In this document: positions 36,935 to 50,373 of the stretch, piece after piece
Numbering within the stretch: position 1 is the stretch's first letter
Layout of the letters: each line of letters opens with the position of its first letter
NCBI GenBank assembly: GCA_034359265.1
Contig: CP136893.1
Span: forward strand, 50,231,501-50,295,500
Direction of reading: 5' to 3'
Source: Canna indica
Lineage: Eukaryota > Streptophyta > Magnoliopsida > Zingiberales > Cannaceae
Length of the DNA stretch: 64,000 bases
Made by a program: the position numbers and the translations under genes
The notes under the pieces: model-generated
Databases searched by the model: none
Seen by the model: the letters and a program-made list of their open reading frames with translations, nothing else
Told to the model about the DNA's origin: nothing

Positions 36935-38230
36935 GAGTCCCGAGCGACTCCAGAACGTTCACTGTGATGGGAGAAGTTGTTAATCGAGTTATTTTTTACA
37001 GACTAATGCAAAGAATTGCACGATTTTTCGAATAGAATCCTGAACGAAGCCGACTGAATGAACTTCGGGGTATCGGCTCGAAACGCACAGAAATCTGAGT
37101 CCCGAGCGACTCCAGAACGTTCACTGTGATGGGAGAAGTTGTTAATCGAGTTATTTTTTACAGACTAATGCAAAGAATTGCACGATTTTTCGAATAGAAT
37201 CTTGAACGAAGCCGACTGATTGAACTTCGGGGTATCGGCTCTTAACGCCCAGAAATCTGAGTCCCGAGCGACTCCAGAACTTTCACTGTGATGGGAGAAG
37301 TTGTTAATCGAGTTATTTTTTACAGACTAATGCAAAGAATTGCACGATTTTTCGAATAGAATCTTGAACGAAGCCGACTGATTGAACTTCGGGGTATCAG
37401 CTCGAAACGCCCAGAAATCTGAGTCCCGAGCGACTCCAGAACATTCACTGTGATGGGAGAAGTTGTTAATCGAGTTATTTTTTACAGACTAATGCAAAGA
37501 ATTGCACGATTTTTCGAATAGAATCTTGAACGAAGCTGACTGATTGAACTTCAGTGTATCGGCTCGAAACGTCCAGAAATTTGAGTCCCGAGCGACTCCA
37601 GAACGTTCACTGTGATGGGAGAAGTTGTTAATCGAGTTATTTTTTACAGACTAATGCAAAGAATTGCACGATTTTTCGAATAGAATCTTGAACGAAGCCG
37701 ACTGATTGAACTTCGGGGTATCGGCTCGAAACGCCCAGAAATCTGAGTCCCGAGCAACTCCAGAACTTTCACTGTGATGGGAGAAGTTGTTAATCGAGTT
37801 ATTTTTTACAGACTAATGCAAAGAATTGCACGATTTTTCGAATAGAATCTTGAACGAAGCCGACTGATTGAACTTCGGGGTATCGGCTCGAAACGTCCAG
37901 AAATTTGAGTCCCGAGCGACTCCAGAACGTTCACTGTGATGGGAGAAGTTGTTAATCGAGTTATTTTTTACAGACTAATGCAAAGAATTGCACGATTTTT
38001 TGAATAGAATCTTAAACAAAGCCGACTGATTGAACTTCGGGGTATCAGCTAGAAAAGCCCAGCAATCTGAGTCCCAAGCGACTCCAGAACTTTCACTGTG
38101 ATGGGAGAAGTTGTTAATCGAGTTATTTTTTACAGACTAATGCAAAGAATTGCACGATTTTTCGAATAGAATCCTGAACGAAGCCGACTGATTGAACTTC
38201 GGGGTATCGGCTCGAAACGTCCAGAAATTT
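36935..38230. repeat. 8-mer HOR (1296 bp), copy 2
   Basis: Repeats 35639-36934. Differences are mainly in the first monomer (GAG/G23 instead of AAG/T23), in the seventh (T95 and TATCAGC) and in the eighth, which lacks the clustered changes. It ends at the third 161-bp monomer. Confidence 0.83.
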
Positions 38231-38391
38231 GAGTCCCGAGCGACTCCAGAACGTTCACTGTGATGGGAGAAGTTGTTAATCGAGTTATTTTTTACAGACT
38301 AATGCAAAGAATTGCACGATTTTTCGAATAGAATTTAAACAAACCCGACTGATTGAACTTCGGGGTATCGGCTAGAAAAGCCCAGCAATCT
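38231..38391 (+). repeat. 161-bp deletion monomer, copy 3
   Basis: Same one-base deletion, preceded here by an AAGCG/CCTG/GTCCAG monomer. The following monomer keeps G67. Confidence 0.92.
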
Positions 38392-39849
38392 GAGTCCCAA
38401 GCGACTCCAAAACTTTCACTGTGATGGGAGAAGTTGTTAATCGAGTTATTTTTTACAGACTAATGCAAAGAATTGCACGATTTTTCGAATAGAATCCTGA
38501 ACGAAGCCGACTGATTGAACTTCGGGGTATCGGCTCGAAACGCACAGAAATCTGAGTCCCGAGCGACTCCAGAACGTTCACTGTGATGGGAGAAGTTGTT
38601 AATCGAGTTATTTTTTACAGACTAATGCAAAGAATTGCACGATTTTTCGAATAGAATCTTGAACGAAGCCGACTGATTGAACTTCGGGGTATCGGCTCGA
38701 AACGCCCAGAAATCTGAGTCCCGAGCGACTCCAGAACTTTCACTGTGATGGGAGAAGTTGTTAATCGAGTTATTTTTTACAGACTAATGCAAAGAATTGC
38801 ACGATTTTTCGAATAGAATCTTGAACGAAGTCGACTGATTGAACTTCGGGGTATCGGCTCGAAACGCCCAGAAATCTGAGTCCCGAGCGACTCCAGAACA
38901 TTCACTGTGATGGGAGAAGTTGTTAATCGAGTTATTTTTTACAGACTAATGCAAAGAATTGCACGATTTTTCGAATAGAATCTTGAACGAAGCCGACTGA
39001 TTGAACTTCGGGGTATCGGCTCGAAACGTCCAGAAATTTGAGTCCCGAGCGACTCCAGAACGTTCACTGTGATGGGAGAAGTTGTTAATCGAGTTATTTT
39101 TTACAGACTAATGCAAAGAATTGCATGATTTTTCGAATAGAATCTTAAACAAAGCCGACTGATTGAACTTCGGGGTATCGGCTAGAAAAGCCCAGCAATC
39201 TGAGTCCCAAGCGACTCCAGAACTTTCACTGTGATGGGAGAAGTTGTTAATCGAGTTATTTTTTACAGACTAATGCAAAGAATTGCACGATTTTTCGAAT
39301 AGAATCCTGAACGAAGCCGACTGAATGAACTTCGGGGTATCGGCTCGAAACGCACAGAAATCTGAGTCCCGAGCGACTCCAGAACGTTCACTGTGATGGG
39401 AGAAGTTGTTAATCGAGTTATTTTTTACAGACTAATGCAAAGAATTGCACGATTTTTCGAATAGAATCTTGAACGAAGCCGACTGATTGAACTTCGGGGT
39501 ATCGGCTCTTAACGCCCAGAAATCTGAGTCCCGAGCGACTCCAGAACTTTCACTGTGATGGGAGAAGTTGTTAATCGAGTTATTTTTTACAGACTAATGC
39601 AAAGAATTGCACGATTTTTCGAATAGAATCTTGAACGAAGCCGACTGATTGAACTTCGGGGTATCAGCTCGAAACGCCCAGAAATCTGAGTCCCGAGCGA
39701 CTCCAGAACATTCACTGTGATGGGAGAAGTTGTTAATCGAGTTATTTTTTACAGACTAATGCAAAGAATTGCACGATTTTTCGAATAGAATCTTGAACGA
39801 AGCTGACTGATTGAACTTCAGTGTATCGGCTCGAAACGTCCAGAAATTT
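38231..39849. repeat. Ten-monomer stretch mixing two HOR types
   Basis: 38231-39363 follows the order of the 161-bp block (compare 34668-35800), with private GAAGTCG near 38829. From 39202 it takes the CTGAATG, CTCTTAAC, TATCAGC, GCTGACTG order of the 8-mer. A crossover between the two families is the simplest reading. Confidence 0.78.
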
Positions 39850-41469
39850 GAGTCCCGAGCGACTCCAGAACGTTCACTGTGATGGGAGAAGTTGTTAATC
39901 GAGTTATTTTTTACAGACTAATGCAAAGAATTGCACGATTTTTCGAATAGAATCTTGAACGAAGCCGACTGATTGAACTTCGGGGTATCGGCTCGAAACG
40001 CCCAGAAATCTGAGTCCCGAGCAACTCCAGAACTTTCACTGTGATGGGAGAAGTTGTTAATCGAGTTATTTTTTACAGACTAATGCAAAGAATTGCACGA
40101 TTTTTCGAATAGAATCTTGAACGAAGCCGACTGATTGAACTTCGGGGTATCGGCTCGAAACGTCCAGAAATTTGAGTCCCGAGCGACTCCAGAACGTTCA
40201 CTGTGATGGGAGAAGTTGTTAATCGAGTTATTTTTTACAGACTAATGCAAAGAATTGCACGATTTTTCGAATAGAATCTTAAACAAAGCCGACTGATTGA
40301 ACTTCGGGGTATCGGCTAGAAAAGCCCAGCAATCTGAGTCCCAAGCGACTCCAGAACTTTCACTGTGATGGGAGAAGTTGTTAATCGAGTTATTTTTTAC
40401 AGACTAATGCAAAGAATTGCACGATTTTTCGAATAGAATCCTGAACGAAGCCGACTGATTGAACTTCGGGGTATCGGCTCGAAACGCACAGAAATCTGAG
40501 TCCCGAGCGACTCCAGAACGTTCACTGTGATGGGAGAAGTTGTTAATCGAGTTATTTTTTACAGACTAATGCAAAGAATTGCACGATTTTTCGAATAGAA
40601 TCTTGAACGAAGCCGACTGATTGAACTTCGGGGTATCGGCTCTTAACGCCCAGAAATCTGAGTCCCGAGCGACTCCAGAACTTTCACTGTGATGGGAGAA
40701 GTTGTTAATCGAGTTATTTTTTACAGACTAATGCAAAGAATTGCACGATTTTTCGAATAGAATCTTGAACGAAGCCGACTGATTGAACTTCGGGGTATCA
40801 GCTCGAAACGCCCAGAAATCTGAGTCCCGAGCGACTCCAGAACATTCACTGTGATGGGAGAAGTTGTTAATCGAGTTATTTTTTACAGACTAATGCAAAG
40901 AATTGCACGATTTTTCGAATAGAATCTTGAACGAAGCTGACTGATTGAACTTCAGTGTATCGGCTCGAAACGTCCAGAAATTTGAGTCCCGAGCGACTCC
41001 AGAACGTTCACTGTGATGGGAGAAGTTGTTAATCGAGTTATTTTTTACAGACTAATGCAAAGAATTGCACGATTTTTCGAATAGAATCTTGAACGAAGCC
41101 GACTGATTGAACTTCGGGGTATCGGCTCGAAACGCCCAGAAATCTGAGTCCCGAGCAACTCCAGAACTTTCACTGTGATGGGAGAAGTTGTTAATCGAGT
41201 TATTTTTTACAGACTAATGCAAAGAATTGCACGATTTTTCGAATAGAATCTTGAACGAAGCCGACTGATTGAACTTCGGGGTATCGGCTCGAAACGCCCA
41301 GAAATCTGAGTCCCGAGCGACTCCAGAACATTCACTGTGATGGGAGAAGTTGTTAATCGAGTTATTTTTTACAGACTAATGCAAAGAATTGCATGATTTT
41401 TCGAATAGAATCTTGAACGAAGCCGACTGATTGAACTTCGGGGTATCGGCTCGAAACGTCCAGAAATTT
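39850..41469. repeat. 10-mer HOR (1620 bp), middle-zone type, copy 1
   Basis: Ten monomers: G23; A12/GTCCAG; AAACAAAG; AAGCG/CCTG/GCACAG; CTCTTAAC; TATCAGC; GCTGACTG/TTCAGTG; G23; A12/CCCAG; A23/T87/GTCCAG. It has the same length as the 10-mer at the window start but a different composition. Identity with copy 2 begins at about 39823. Confidence 0.88.
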
Positions 41470-43089
41470 GAGTCCCGAGCGACTCCAGAACGTTCACTGT
41501 GATGGGAGAAGTTGTTAATCGAGTTATTTTTTACAGACTAATGCAAAGAATTGCACGATTTTTCGAATAGAATCTTGAACGAAGCCGACTGATTGAACTT
41601 CGGGGTATCGGCTCGAAACGCCCAGAAATCTGAGTCCCGAGCAACTCCAGAACTTTCACTGTGATGGGAGAAGTTGTTAATCGAGTTATTTTTTACAGAC
41701 TAATGCAAAGAATTGCACGATTTTTCGAATAGAATCTTGAACGAAGCCGACTGATTGAACTTCGGGGTATCGGCTCGAAACGTCCAGAAATTTGAGTCCC
41801 GAGCGACTCCAGAACGTTCACTGTGATGGGAGAAGTTGTTAATCGAGTTATTTTTTACAGACTAATGCAAAGAATTGCACGATTTTTCGAATAGAATCTT
41901 AAACAAAGCCGACTGATTGAACTTCGGGGTATCGGCTAGAAAAGCCCAGCAATCTGAGTCCCAAGCGACTCCAGAACTTTCACTGTGATGGGAGAAGTTG
42001 TTAATCGAGTTATTTTTTACAGACTAATGCAAAGAATTGCACGATTTTTCGAATAGAATCCTGAACGAAGCCGACTGATTGAACTTCGGGGTATCGGCTC
42101 GAAACGCACAGAAATCTGAGTCCCGAGCGACTCCAGAACGTTCACTGTGATGGGAGAAGTTGTTAATCGAGTTATTTTTTACAGACTAATGCAAAGAATT
42201 GCACGATTTTTCGAATAGAATCTTGAACGAAGCCGACTGATTGAACTTCGGGGTATCGGCTCTTAACGCCCAGAAATCTGAGTCCCGAGCGACTCCAGAA
42301 CTTTCACTGTGATGGGAGAAGTTGTTAATCGAGTTATTTTTTACAGACTAATGCAAAGAATTGCACGATTTTTCGAATAGAATCTTGAACGAAGCCGACT
42401 GATTGAACTTCGGGGTATCAGCTCGAAACGCCCAGAAATCTGAGTCCCGAGCGACTCCAGAACATTCACTGTGATGGGAGAAGTTGTTAATCGAGTTATT
42501 TTTTACAGACTAATGCAAAGAATTGCACGATTTTTCGAATAGAATCTTGAACGAAGCTGACTGATTGAACTTCAGTGTATCGGCTCGAAACGTCCAGAAA
42601 TTTGAGTCCCGAGCGACTCCAGAACGTTCACTGTGATGGGAGAAGTTGTTAATCGAGTTATTTTTTACAGACTAATGCAAAGAATTGCACGATTTTTCGA
42701 ATAGAATCTTGAACGAAGCCGACTGATTGAACTTCGGGGTATCGGCTCGAAACGCCCAGAAATCTGAGTCCCGAGCAACTCCAGAACTTTCACTGTGATG
42801 GGAGAAGTTGTTAATCGAGTTATTTTTTATAGACTAATGCAAAGAATTGCACGATTTTTCGAATAGAATCTTGAACGAAGCCGACTGATTGAACTTCGGG
42901 GTATCGGCTCGAAACGCCCAGAAATCTGAGTCCCGAGCGACTCCAGAACATTCACTGTGATGGGAGAAGTTGTTAATCGAGTTATTTTTTACAGACTAAT
43001 GCAAAGAATTGCATGATTTTTCGAATAGAATCTTGAACGAAGCCGACTGATTGAACTTCGGGGTATCGGCTCGAAACGTCCAGAAATTT
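41470..43089. repeat. 10-mer HOR (1620 bp), middle-zone type, copy 2
   Basis: Line-by-line reading against 39850-41469 shows one substitution, C to T at 42830. Identity continues to 43184, where the next 161-bp unit begins to differ. Confidence 0.88.
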
Positions 43090-43250
43090 GAGTCCCGAGC
43101 GACTCCAGAACGTTCACTGTGATGGGAGAAGTTGTTAATCGAGTTATTTTTTACAGACTAATGCAAAGAATTGCACGATTTTTCAAATAGAATTTAAACA
43201 AACCCGACTGATTGAACTTCGGGGTATCGGCTAGAAAAGCCCAGCAATCT
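43090..43250 (+). repeat. 161-bp deletion monomer, copy 4
   Basis: Same deletion plus private TTTCAAATAG (G96 to A). It starts the 7-mer series. The following monomer keeps G67 but has ATGAAAAG. Confidence 0.92.
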
Positions 43251-44222
43251 GAGTCCCAAGCGACTCCAAAACTTTCACTGTGATGGGAGAAGTTGTTAAT
43301 CGAGTTATTTTTTACAGACTAATGAAAAGAATTGCACGATTTTTCGAATAGAATCCTGAACGAAGCCGACTGATTGAACTTCGGGGTATCGGCTCGAAAC
43401 GCACAGAAATCTGAGTCCCGAGCGACTCCAGAACGTTCACTGTGATGGGAGAAGTTGTTAATCGAGTTATTTTTTACAGACTAATGCAAAGAATTGCACG
43501 ATTTTTCGAATAGAATCTTGAACGAAGCCGACTGATTGAACTTCGGGGTATCGGCTCGAAACGCCCAGAAATCTGAGTCCCGAGCGACTCCAGAACATTC
43601 ACTGTGATGGGAGAAGTTGTTAATCGAGTTATTTTTTACAGACTAATGCAAAGAATTGCACGATTTTTCGAATAGAATCTTGAACGAAGCTGACTGATTG
43701 AACTTCAGTGTATCGGCTCGAAACGTCCAGAAATTTGAGTCCCGAGCGACTCCAGAACGTTCACTGTGATGGGAGAAGTTGTTAATCGAGTTATTTTTTA
43801 CAGACTAATGCAAAGAATTGCACGATTTTTCGAATAGAATCTTGAACGAAGCCGACTGATTGAACTTCGGGGTATCGGCTCGAAACGCCCAGAAATCTGA
43901 GTCCCGAGCAACTCCAGAACTTTCACTGTGATGGGAGAAGTTGTTAATCGAGTTATTTTTTACAGACTAATGCAAAGAATTGCACGATTTTTCGAATAGA
44001 ATCTTGAACGAAGCCGACTGATTGAACTTCGGGGTATCGGCTCGAAACGCCCAGAAATCTGAGTCCCGAGCGACTCCAGAACATTCACTGTGATGGGAGA
44101 AGTTGTTAATCGAGTTATTTTTTACAAACTAATGCAAAGAATTGCACGATTTTTCGAATAGAATCTTGAACGAAGCCGACTGATTGAACTTCGGGGTATC
44201 GGCTCGAAACGTCCAGAAATTT
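43090..44222. repeat. 7-mer HOR (1133 bp), copy 1
   Basis: Six monomers of 162 bp plus one of 161 bp. Order: 161-bp AAACAAAC; AAGCG/CCAAAAC/CCTG/GCACAG; G23; A23 with GCTGACTG/TTCAGTG; G23; A12/T23; A23/GTCCAG. Private changes: TTTCAAAT near 43185, ATGAAAAG near 43325, and TTACAAAC near 44127. Confidence 0.85.
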
Positions 44223-44383
44223 GAGTCCCGAGCGACTCCAGAACGTTCACTGTGATGGGAGAAGTTGTTAATCGAGTTATTTTTTACAGACTAATGCAAA
44301 GAATTGCACGATTTTTCGAATAGAATTTAAACAAACCCGACTGATTGAACTTCGGGGTATCGGCTAGAAAAGCCCAGCAATCT
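44223..44383 (+). repeat. 161-bp deletion monomer, copy 5
   Basis: Same deletion, 1133 bp after copy 4. The following monomer is the first with ACATAC (T67). Confidence 0.92.
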
Positions 44384-45355
44384 GAGTCCCAAGCGACTCC
44401 AAAACTTTCACTGTGATGGGAGAAGTTGTTAATCGAGTTATTTTTTACATACTAATGCAAAGAATTGCACGATTTTTCGAATAGAATCCTGAACGAAGCC
44501 GACTGATTGAACTTCGGGGTATCGGCTCGAAACGCACAGAAATCTGAGTCCCGAGCGACTCCAGAACGTTCACTGTGATGGGAGAAGTTGTTAATCGAGT
44601 TATTTTTTACAGACTAATGCAAAGAATTGCACGATTTTTCGAATAGAATCTTGAACGAAGCCGACTGATTGAACTTCGGGGTATCGGCTCGAAACGCCCA
44701 GAAATCTGAGTCCCGAGCGACTCCAGAACTTTCACTGTGATGGGAGAAGTTGTTAATCGAGTTATTTTTTACAGACTAATGCAAAGAATTGCACGATTTT
44801 TCGAATAGAATCTTGAACGAAGCTGACTGATTGAACTTCAGTGTATCGGCTCGAAACGTCCAGAAATTTGAGTCCCGAGCGACTCCAGAACGTTCACTGT
44901 GATGGGAGAAGTTGTTAATCGAGTTATTTTTTACAGACTAATGCAAAGAATTGCACGATTTTTCGAATAGAATCTTGAACGAAGCCGACTGATTGAACTT
45001 CGGGGTATCGGCTCGAAACGCCCAGAAATCTGAGTCCCGAGCAACTCCAGAACTTTCACTGTGATGGGAGAAGTTGTTAATCGAGTTATTTTTTACAGAC
45101 TAATGCAAAGAATTGCACGATTTTTCGAATAGAATCTTGAACGAAGCCGACTGATTGAACTTCGGGGTATCGGCTCGAAACGCCCAGAAATCTGAGTCCC
45201 GAGCGACTCCAGAACGTTCACTGTGATGGGAGAAGTTGTTAATCGAGTTATTTTTTACAGACTAATGCAAAGAATTGCACGATTTTTCGAATAGAATCTT
45301 GAACGAAGCCGACTGATTGAACTTCGGGGTATCGGCTCGAAACGTCCAGAAATTT
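44223..45355. repeat. 7-mer HOR (1133 bp), copy 2
   Basis: Same order and length as 43090-44222. The second monomer now has T67 (ACATAC), which all later copies share. The fourth has T23 instead of A23, and the last has G23. Confidence 0.85.
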
Positions 45356-45516
45356 GAGTCCCGAGCGACTCCAGAACGTTCACTGTGATGGGAGAAGTTG
45401 TTAATCGAGTTATTTTTTACAGACTAATGCAAAGAATTGCACGATTTTTCGAATAGAATTTAAACAAACCCGACTGATTGAACTTCGGGGTATCGGCTAG
45501 AAAAGCCCAGCAATCT
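45356..45516 (+). repeat. 161-bp deletion monomer, copy 6
   Basis: Same deletion, 1133 bp after copy 5. The following monomer has T67. Confidence 0.92.
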
Positions 45517-46488
45517 GAGTCCCAAGCGACTCCAAAACTTTCACTGTGATGGGAGAAGTTGTTAATCGAGTTATTTTTTACATACTAATGCAAAGAATTG
45601 CACGATTTTTCGAATAGAATCCTGAACGAAGCCGACTGATTGAACTTCGGGGTATCGGCTCGAAACGCACAGAAATCTGAGTCCCGAGCGACTCCAGAAC
45701 GTTCACTGTGATGGGAGAAGTTGTTAATCGAGTTATTTTTTACAGACTAATGCAAAGAATTGCACGATTTTTCGAATAGAATCTTGAACGAAGCCGACTG
45801 ATTGAACTTCGGGGTATCGGCTCGAAACGCCCAGAAATCTGAGTCCCGAGCGACTCCAGAACTTTCACTGTGATGGGAGAAGTTGTTAATCGAGTTATTT
45901 TTTACAGACTAATGCAAAGAATTGCACGATTTTTCGAATAGAATCTTGAACGAAGCCGACTGATTGAACTTCGGGGTATCGGCTCGAAACGCCCAGAAAT
46001 CTGAGTCCCGAGCGACTCCAGAACATTCACTGTGATGGGAGAAGTTGTTAATCGAGTTATTTTTTACAGACTAATGCAAAGAATTGCACGATTTTTCGAA
46101 TAGAATCTTGAACGAAGCTGACTGATTGAACTTCAGTGTATCGGCTCGAAACGTCCAGAAATTTGAGTCCCGAGCGACTCCAGAACGTTCACTGTGATGG
46201 GAGAAGTTGTTAATCGAGTTATTTTTTACAGACTAATGCAAAGAATTGCACGATTTTTTGAATAGAATCTTGAACGAAGCCGACTGATTGAACTTCGGGG
46301 TATCGGCTCGAAACGCCCAGAAATCTGAGTCCCGAGCGACTCCAGAACATTCACTGTGATGGGAGAAGTTGTTAACCGAGTTATTTTTTACAGACTAATG
46401 CAAAGAATTGCACGATTTTTCGAATAGAATCTTGAACGAAGCCGACTGATTGAACTTCGGGGTATCGGCTCGAAACGTCCAGAAATTT
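45356..46488. repeat. 7-mer HOR (1133 bp), copy 3
   Basis: Third unit of the same length. The interior differs: a T23 CCCAG monomer is present, the monomer after the GCTGACTG type has T95, and the last has GTTAACCG near 46374. It is also the start of the 23-mer unit that repeats at 49080. Confidence 0.84.
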
Positions 46489-46649
46489 GAGTCCCGAGCG
46501 ACTCCAGAACGTTCGCTGTGATGGGAGAAGTTGTTAATCGAGTTATTTTTTACAGACTAATGCAAAGAATTGCACGATTTTTCGAATAGAATTTAAACAA
46601 ACCCGACTGATTGAACTTCGGGGTATCGGCTAGAAAAGCCCAGCAATCT
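46489..46649 (+). repeat. 161-bp deletion monomer, copy 7
   Basis: Same deletion, with GTTCGCTG (G27) shared with copies 9 and 10. The following monomer has T67. Confidence 0.92.
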
Positions 46650-49079
46650 GAGTCCCAAGCGACTCCAAAACTTTCACTGTGATGGGAGAAGTTGTTAATC
46701 GAGTTATTTTTTACATACTAATGCAAAGAATTGCACGATTTTTCGAATAGAATCCTGAACGAAGCCGACTGATTGAACTTCGGGGTATCGGCTCGAAACG
46801 CACAGAAATCTGAGTCCCGAGCGACTCCAGAACGTTCACTGTGATGGGAGAAGTTGTTAATCGAGTTATTTTTTACAGACTAATGCAAAGAATTGCACGA
46901 TTTTTCGAATAGAATCTTGAACGAAGCCGACTGATTGAACTTCGGGGTATCGGCTCGAAACGCCCAGAAATCTGAGTCCCGAGCGACTCCAGAACTTTCA
47001 CAGTGATGGGAGAAGTTGTTAATCGAGTTATTTTTTACAGACTAATGCAAAGAATTGCACGATTTTTCGAATAGAATCTTGAACGAAGCCGACTGATTGA
47101 ACTTCGGGGTATCGGCTCGAAACGCCCAGAAATCTGAGTCCCGAGCGACTCCAGAACATTCACTGTGATGGGAGAAGTTGTTAATCGAGTTATTTTTTAC
47201 AGACTAATGCAAAGAATTGCACGATTTTTCGAATAGAATCTTGAACGAAGCTGACTGATTGAACTTCAGTGTATCGGCTCGAAACGTCCAGAAATTTGAG
47301 TCCCGAGCGACTCCAGAACGTTCACTGTGATGGGAGAAGTTGTTAATCGAGTTATTTTTTACAGACTAATGCAAAGAATTGCACGATTTTTTGAATAGAA
47401 TCTTGAACGAAGCCGACTGATTGAACTTCGGGGTATCGGCTCGAAACGCCCAGAAATCTGAGTCCCGAGCGACTCCAGAACTTTCACTGTGATGGGAGAA
47501 GTTGTTAATCGAGTTATTTTTTACAGACTAATGCAAAGAATTGCACGATTTTTCGAATAGAATCTTGAACGAAGCCGACTGATTGAACTTCGGGGTATCG
47601 GCTCGAAACGCACAGAAATCTGAGTCCCGAGCGACTCCACAACGTTCACTGTGATGGGAGAAGTTGTTAATCGAGTTATTTTTTACAGACTAATGCAAAG
47701 AATTGCGCGATTTTTCGAATAGAATCTTGAACGAAGCCGACTGATTGAACTTCGGGGTATCGGCTCGAAACGCCCAGAAATCTGAGTCCCGAGCGACTCC
47801 AGAACTTTCACTGTGATGGGAGAAGTTGTTGATCGAGTTATTTTTTACAGACTAATGCAAAGAATTGCACGATTTTTCGAATAGAATCTTGAACGAAGCC
47901 GACTGATTGAACTTCGGGGTATCGGCTCGAAACGCCCAGAAATCTGAGTCCCGAGCGACTCCAGAACATTCACTGTGATGGGAGAAGTTGTTAATCGAGT
48001 TATTTTTTACAGACTAATGCAAAGAATTGCACGATTTTTCGAATAGAATCTTGAACGAAGCCGACTGATTGAACTTCGGGGTATCGGCTCGAAATGCCCA
48101 GAAATCTGAGTCCCGAGCGACTCCAGAACATTCACTGTGATGGGAGAAGTTGTTAATCGAGTTATTTTTTACAGACTAATGCAAAGAATTGCACGATTTT
48201 TCGAATAGAATCTTAAACAAAGCCGACTGATTGAACTTCAGTGTATCGGCTCGAAAAGCCCAGCAATTTGAGTCCCGAGCGACTCCAGAACTTTCACTGT
48301 GATGGGAGAAGTTGTTAATCGAGTTATTTTTTACAGACTAATGCAAAGAATTGCACGATTTTTTGAATAGAATCTTGAACGAAGCCGACTGATTGAACTT
48401 CGGGGTATCGGCTCGAAACGCCCAGAAATCTGAGTCACGAGCGACTCCAGAACTTTCACTGTGATGGGAGAAGTTGTTAATCGAGTTATTTTTTACAGAC
48501 TAATGCAAAGAATTGCACGATTTTTCGAATAGAATCTTGAACGAAGCTGACTGATTGAACTTCAGTGTATCGGCTCGAAACGTCCAGAAATTTGAGTCCC
48601 GAGCGACTCCAGAACGTTCACTGTGATGGGAGAAGTTGTTAATCGAGTTATTTTTTACAGACTAATGCAAAGAATTGCACGATTTTTTGAATAGAATCTT
48701 GAACGAAGCCGACTGATTGAACTTCGGGGTATCGGCTCGAAACGCCCAGAAATCTGAGTCCCGAGCGACTCCAGAACATTCACTGTGATGGGAGAAGTTG
48801 TTAATCGAGTTATTTTTTACAGACTAATGCAAAGAATTGCACGATTTTTCGAATAGAATCTTGAACGAAGCCGACTGATTGAACTTCGGGGTATCGGCTC
48901 GAAACGTCCAGAAATTTGAGTCCCGAGCGACTCCAGAACGTTCGCTGTGATGGGAGAAGTTGTTAATCGAGTTATTTTTTACAGACTAATGCAAAGAATT
49001 GCACGATTTTTCGAATAGAATCTTGAACGAAGCCGACTGATTGAACTTCGGGGTATCGGCTCGAAACGTCCAGAAATTT

Positions 49080-49240
49080 GAGTCCCGAGCGACTCCAGAA
49101 CGTTCACTGTGATGGGAGAAGTTGTTAATCGAGTTATTTTTTACAGACTAATGCAAAGAATTGCACGATTTTTCGAATAGAATTTAAACAAACCCGACTG
49201 ATTGAACTTCGGGGTATCGGCTAGAAAAGCCCAGCAATCT
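49080..49240 (+). repeat. 161-bp deletion monomer, copy 8
   Basis: Same deletion, corresponding to copy 6 across the 23-mer repeat. It lacks G27, and the preceding monomer (48918) carries G27. Confidence 0.92.
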
Positions 49241-50212
49241 GAGTCCCAAGCGACTCCAAAACTTTCACTGTGATGGGAGAAGTTGTTAATCGAGTTATTT
49301 TTTACATACTAATGCAAAGAATTGCACGATTTTTCGAATAGAATCCTGAACGAAGCCGACTGATTGAACTTCGGGGTATCGGCTCGAAACGCACAGAAAT
49401 CTGAGTCCCGAGCGACTCCAGAACGTTCACTGTGATGGGAGAAGTTGTTAATCGAGTTATTTTTTACAGACTAATGCAAAGAATTGCACGATTTTTCGAA
49501 TAGAATCTTGAACGAAGCCGACTGATTGAACTTCGGGGTATCGGCTCGAAACGCCCAGAAATCTGAGTCCCGAGCGACTCCAGAACTTTCACTGTGATGG
49601 GAGAAGTTGTTAATCGAGTTATTTTTTACAGACTAATGCAAAGAATTGCACGATTTTTCGAATAGAATCTTGAACGAAGCCGACTGATTGAACTTCGGGG
49701 TATCGGCTCGAAACGCCCAGAAATCTGAGTCCCGAGCGACTCCAGAACATTCACTGTGATGGGAGAAGTTGTTAATCGAGTTATTTTTTACAGACTAATG
49801 CAAAGAATTGCACGATTTTTCGAATAGAATCTTGAACGAAGCTGACTGATTGAACTTCAGTGTATCGGCTCGAAACGTCCAGAAATTTGAGTCCCGAGCG
49901 ACTCCAGAACGTTCACTGTGATGGGAGAAGTTGTTAATCGAGTTATTTTTTACAGACTAATGCAAAGAATTGCACGATTTTTTGAATAGAATCTTGAACG
50001 AAGCCGACTGATTGAACTTCGGGGTATCGGCTCGAAACGCCCAGAAATCTGAGTCCCGAGCGACTCCAGAACATTCACTGTGATGGGAGAAGTTGTTAAC
50101 CGAGTTATTTTTTACAGACTAATGCAAAGAATTGCACGATTTTTCGAATAGAATCTTGAACGAAGCCGACTGATTGAACTTCGGGGTATCGGCTCGAAAC
50201 GTCCAGAAATTT

Positions 50213-50373
50213 GAGTCCCGAGCGACTCCAGAACGTTCGCTGTGATGGGAGAAGTTGTTAATCGAGTTATTTTTTACAGACTAATGCAAAGAATTGCACG
50301 ATTTTTCGAATAGAATTTAAACAAACCCGACTGATTGAACTTCGGGGTATCGGCTAGAAAAGCCCAGCAATCT
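50213..50373 (+). repeat. 161-bp deletion monomer, copy 9
   Basis: Same deletion with G27, corresponding to copy 7 across the 23-mer repeat (3724 bp). The following monomer has T67. Confidence 0.92.

Larger units (their letters stand above)
45356..49079. repeat. 23-mer HOR (3724 bp), copy 1
   Basis: Twenty-three monomers, including 161-bp units at 45356 and 46489, recur from 49080 at a spacing of exactly 3724 bp. Rare markers shared by both copies include GTTAACCG, GTTCGCTG (46511 and 50235; 48940 and 52664), CACAGTGAT, CACAACG, GCGCG (47705 and 51429), GTTGATCG, AAATGCCC and an AAACAAAG/TTCAGTG/AAAAGCCC hybrid. No difference was noticed through 49019. Confidence 0.88.
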
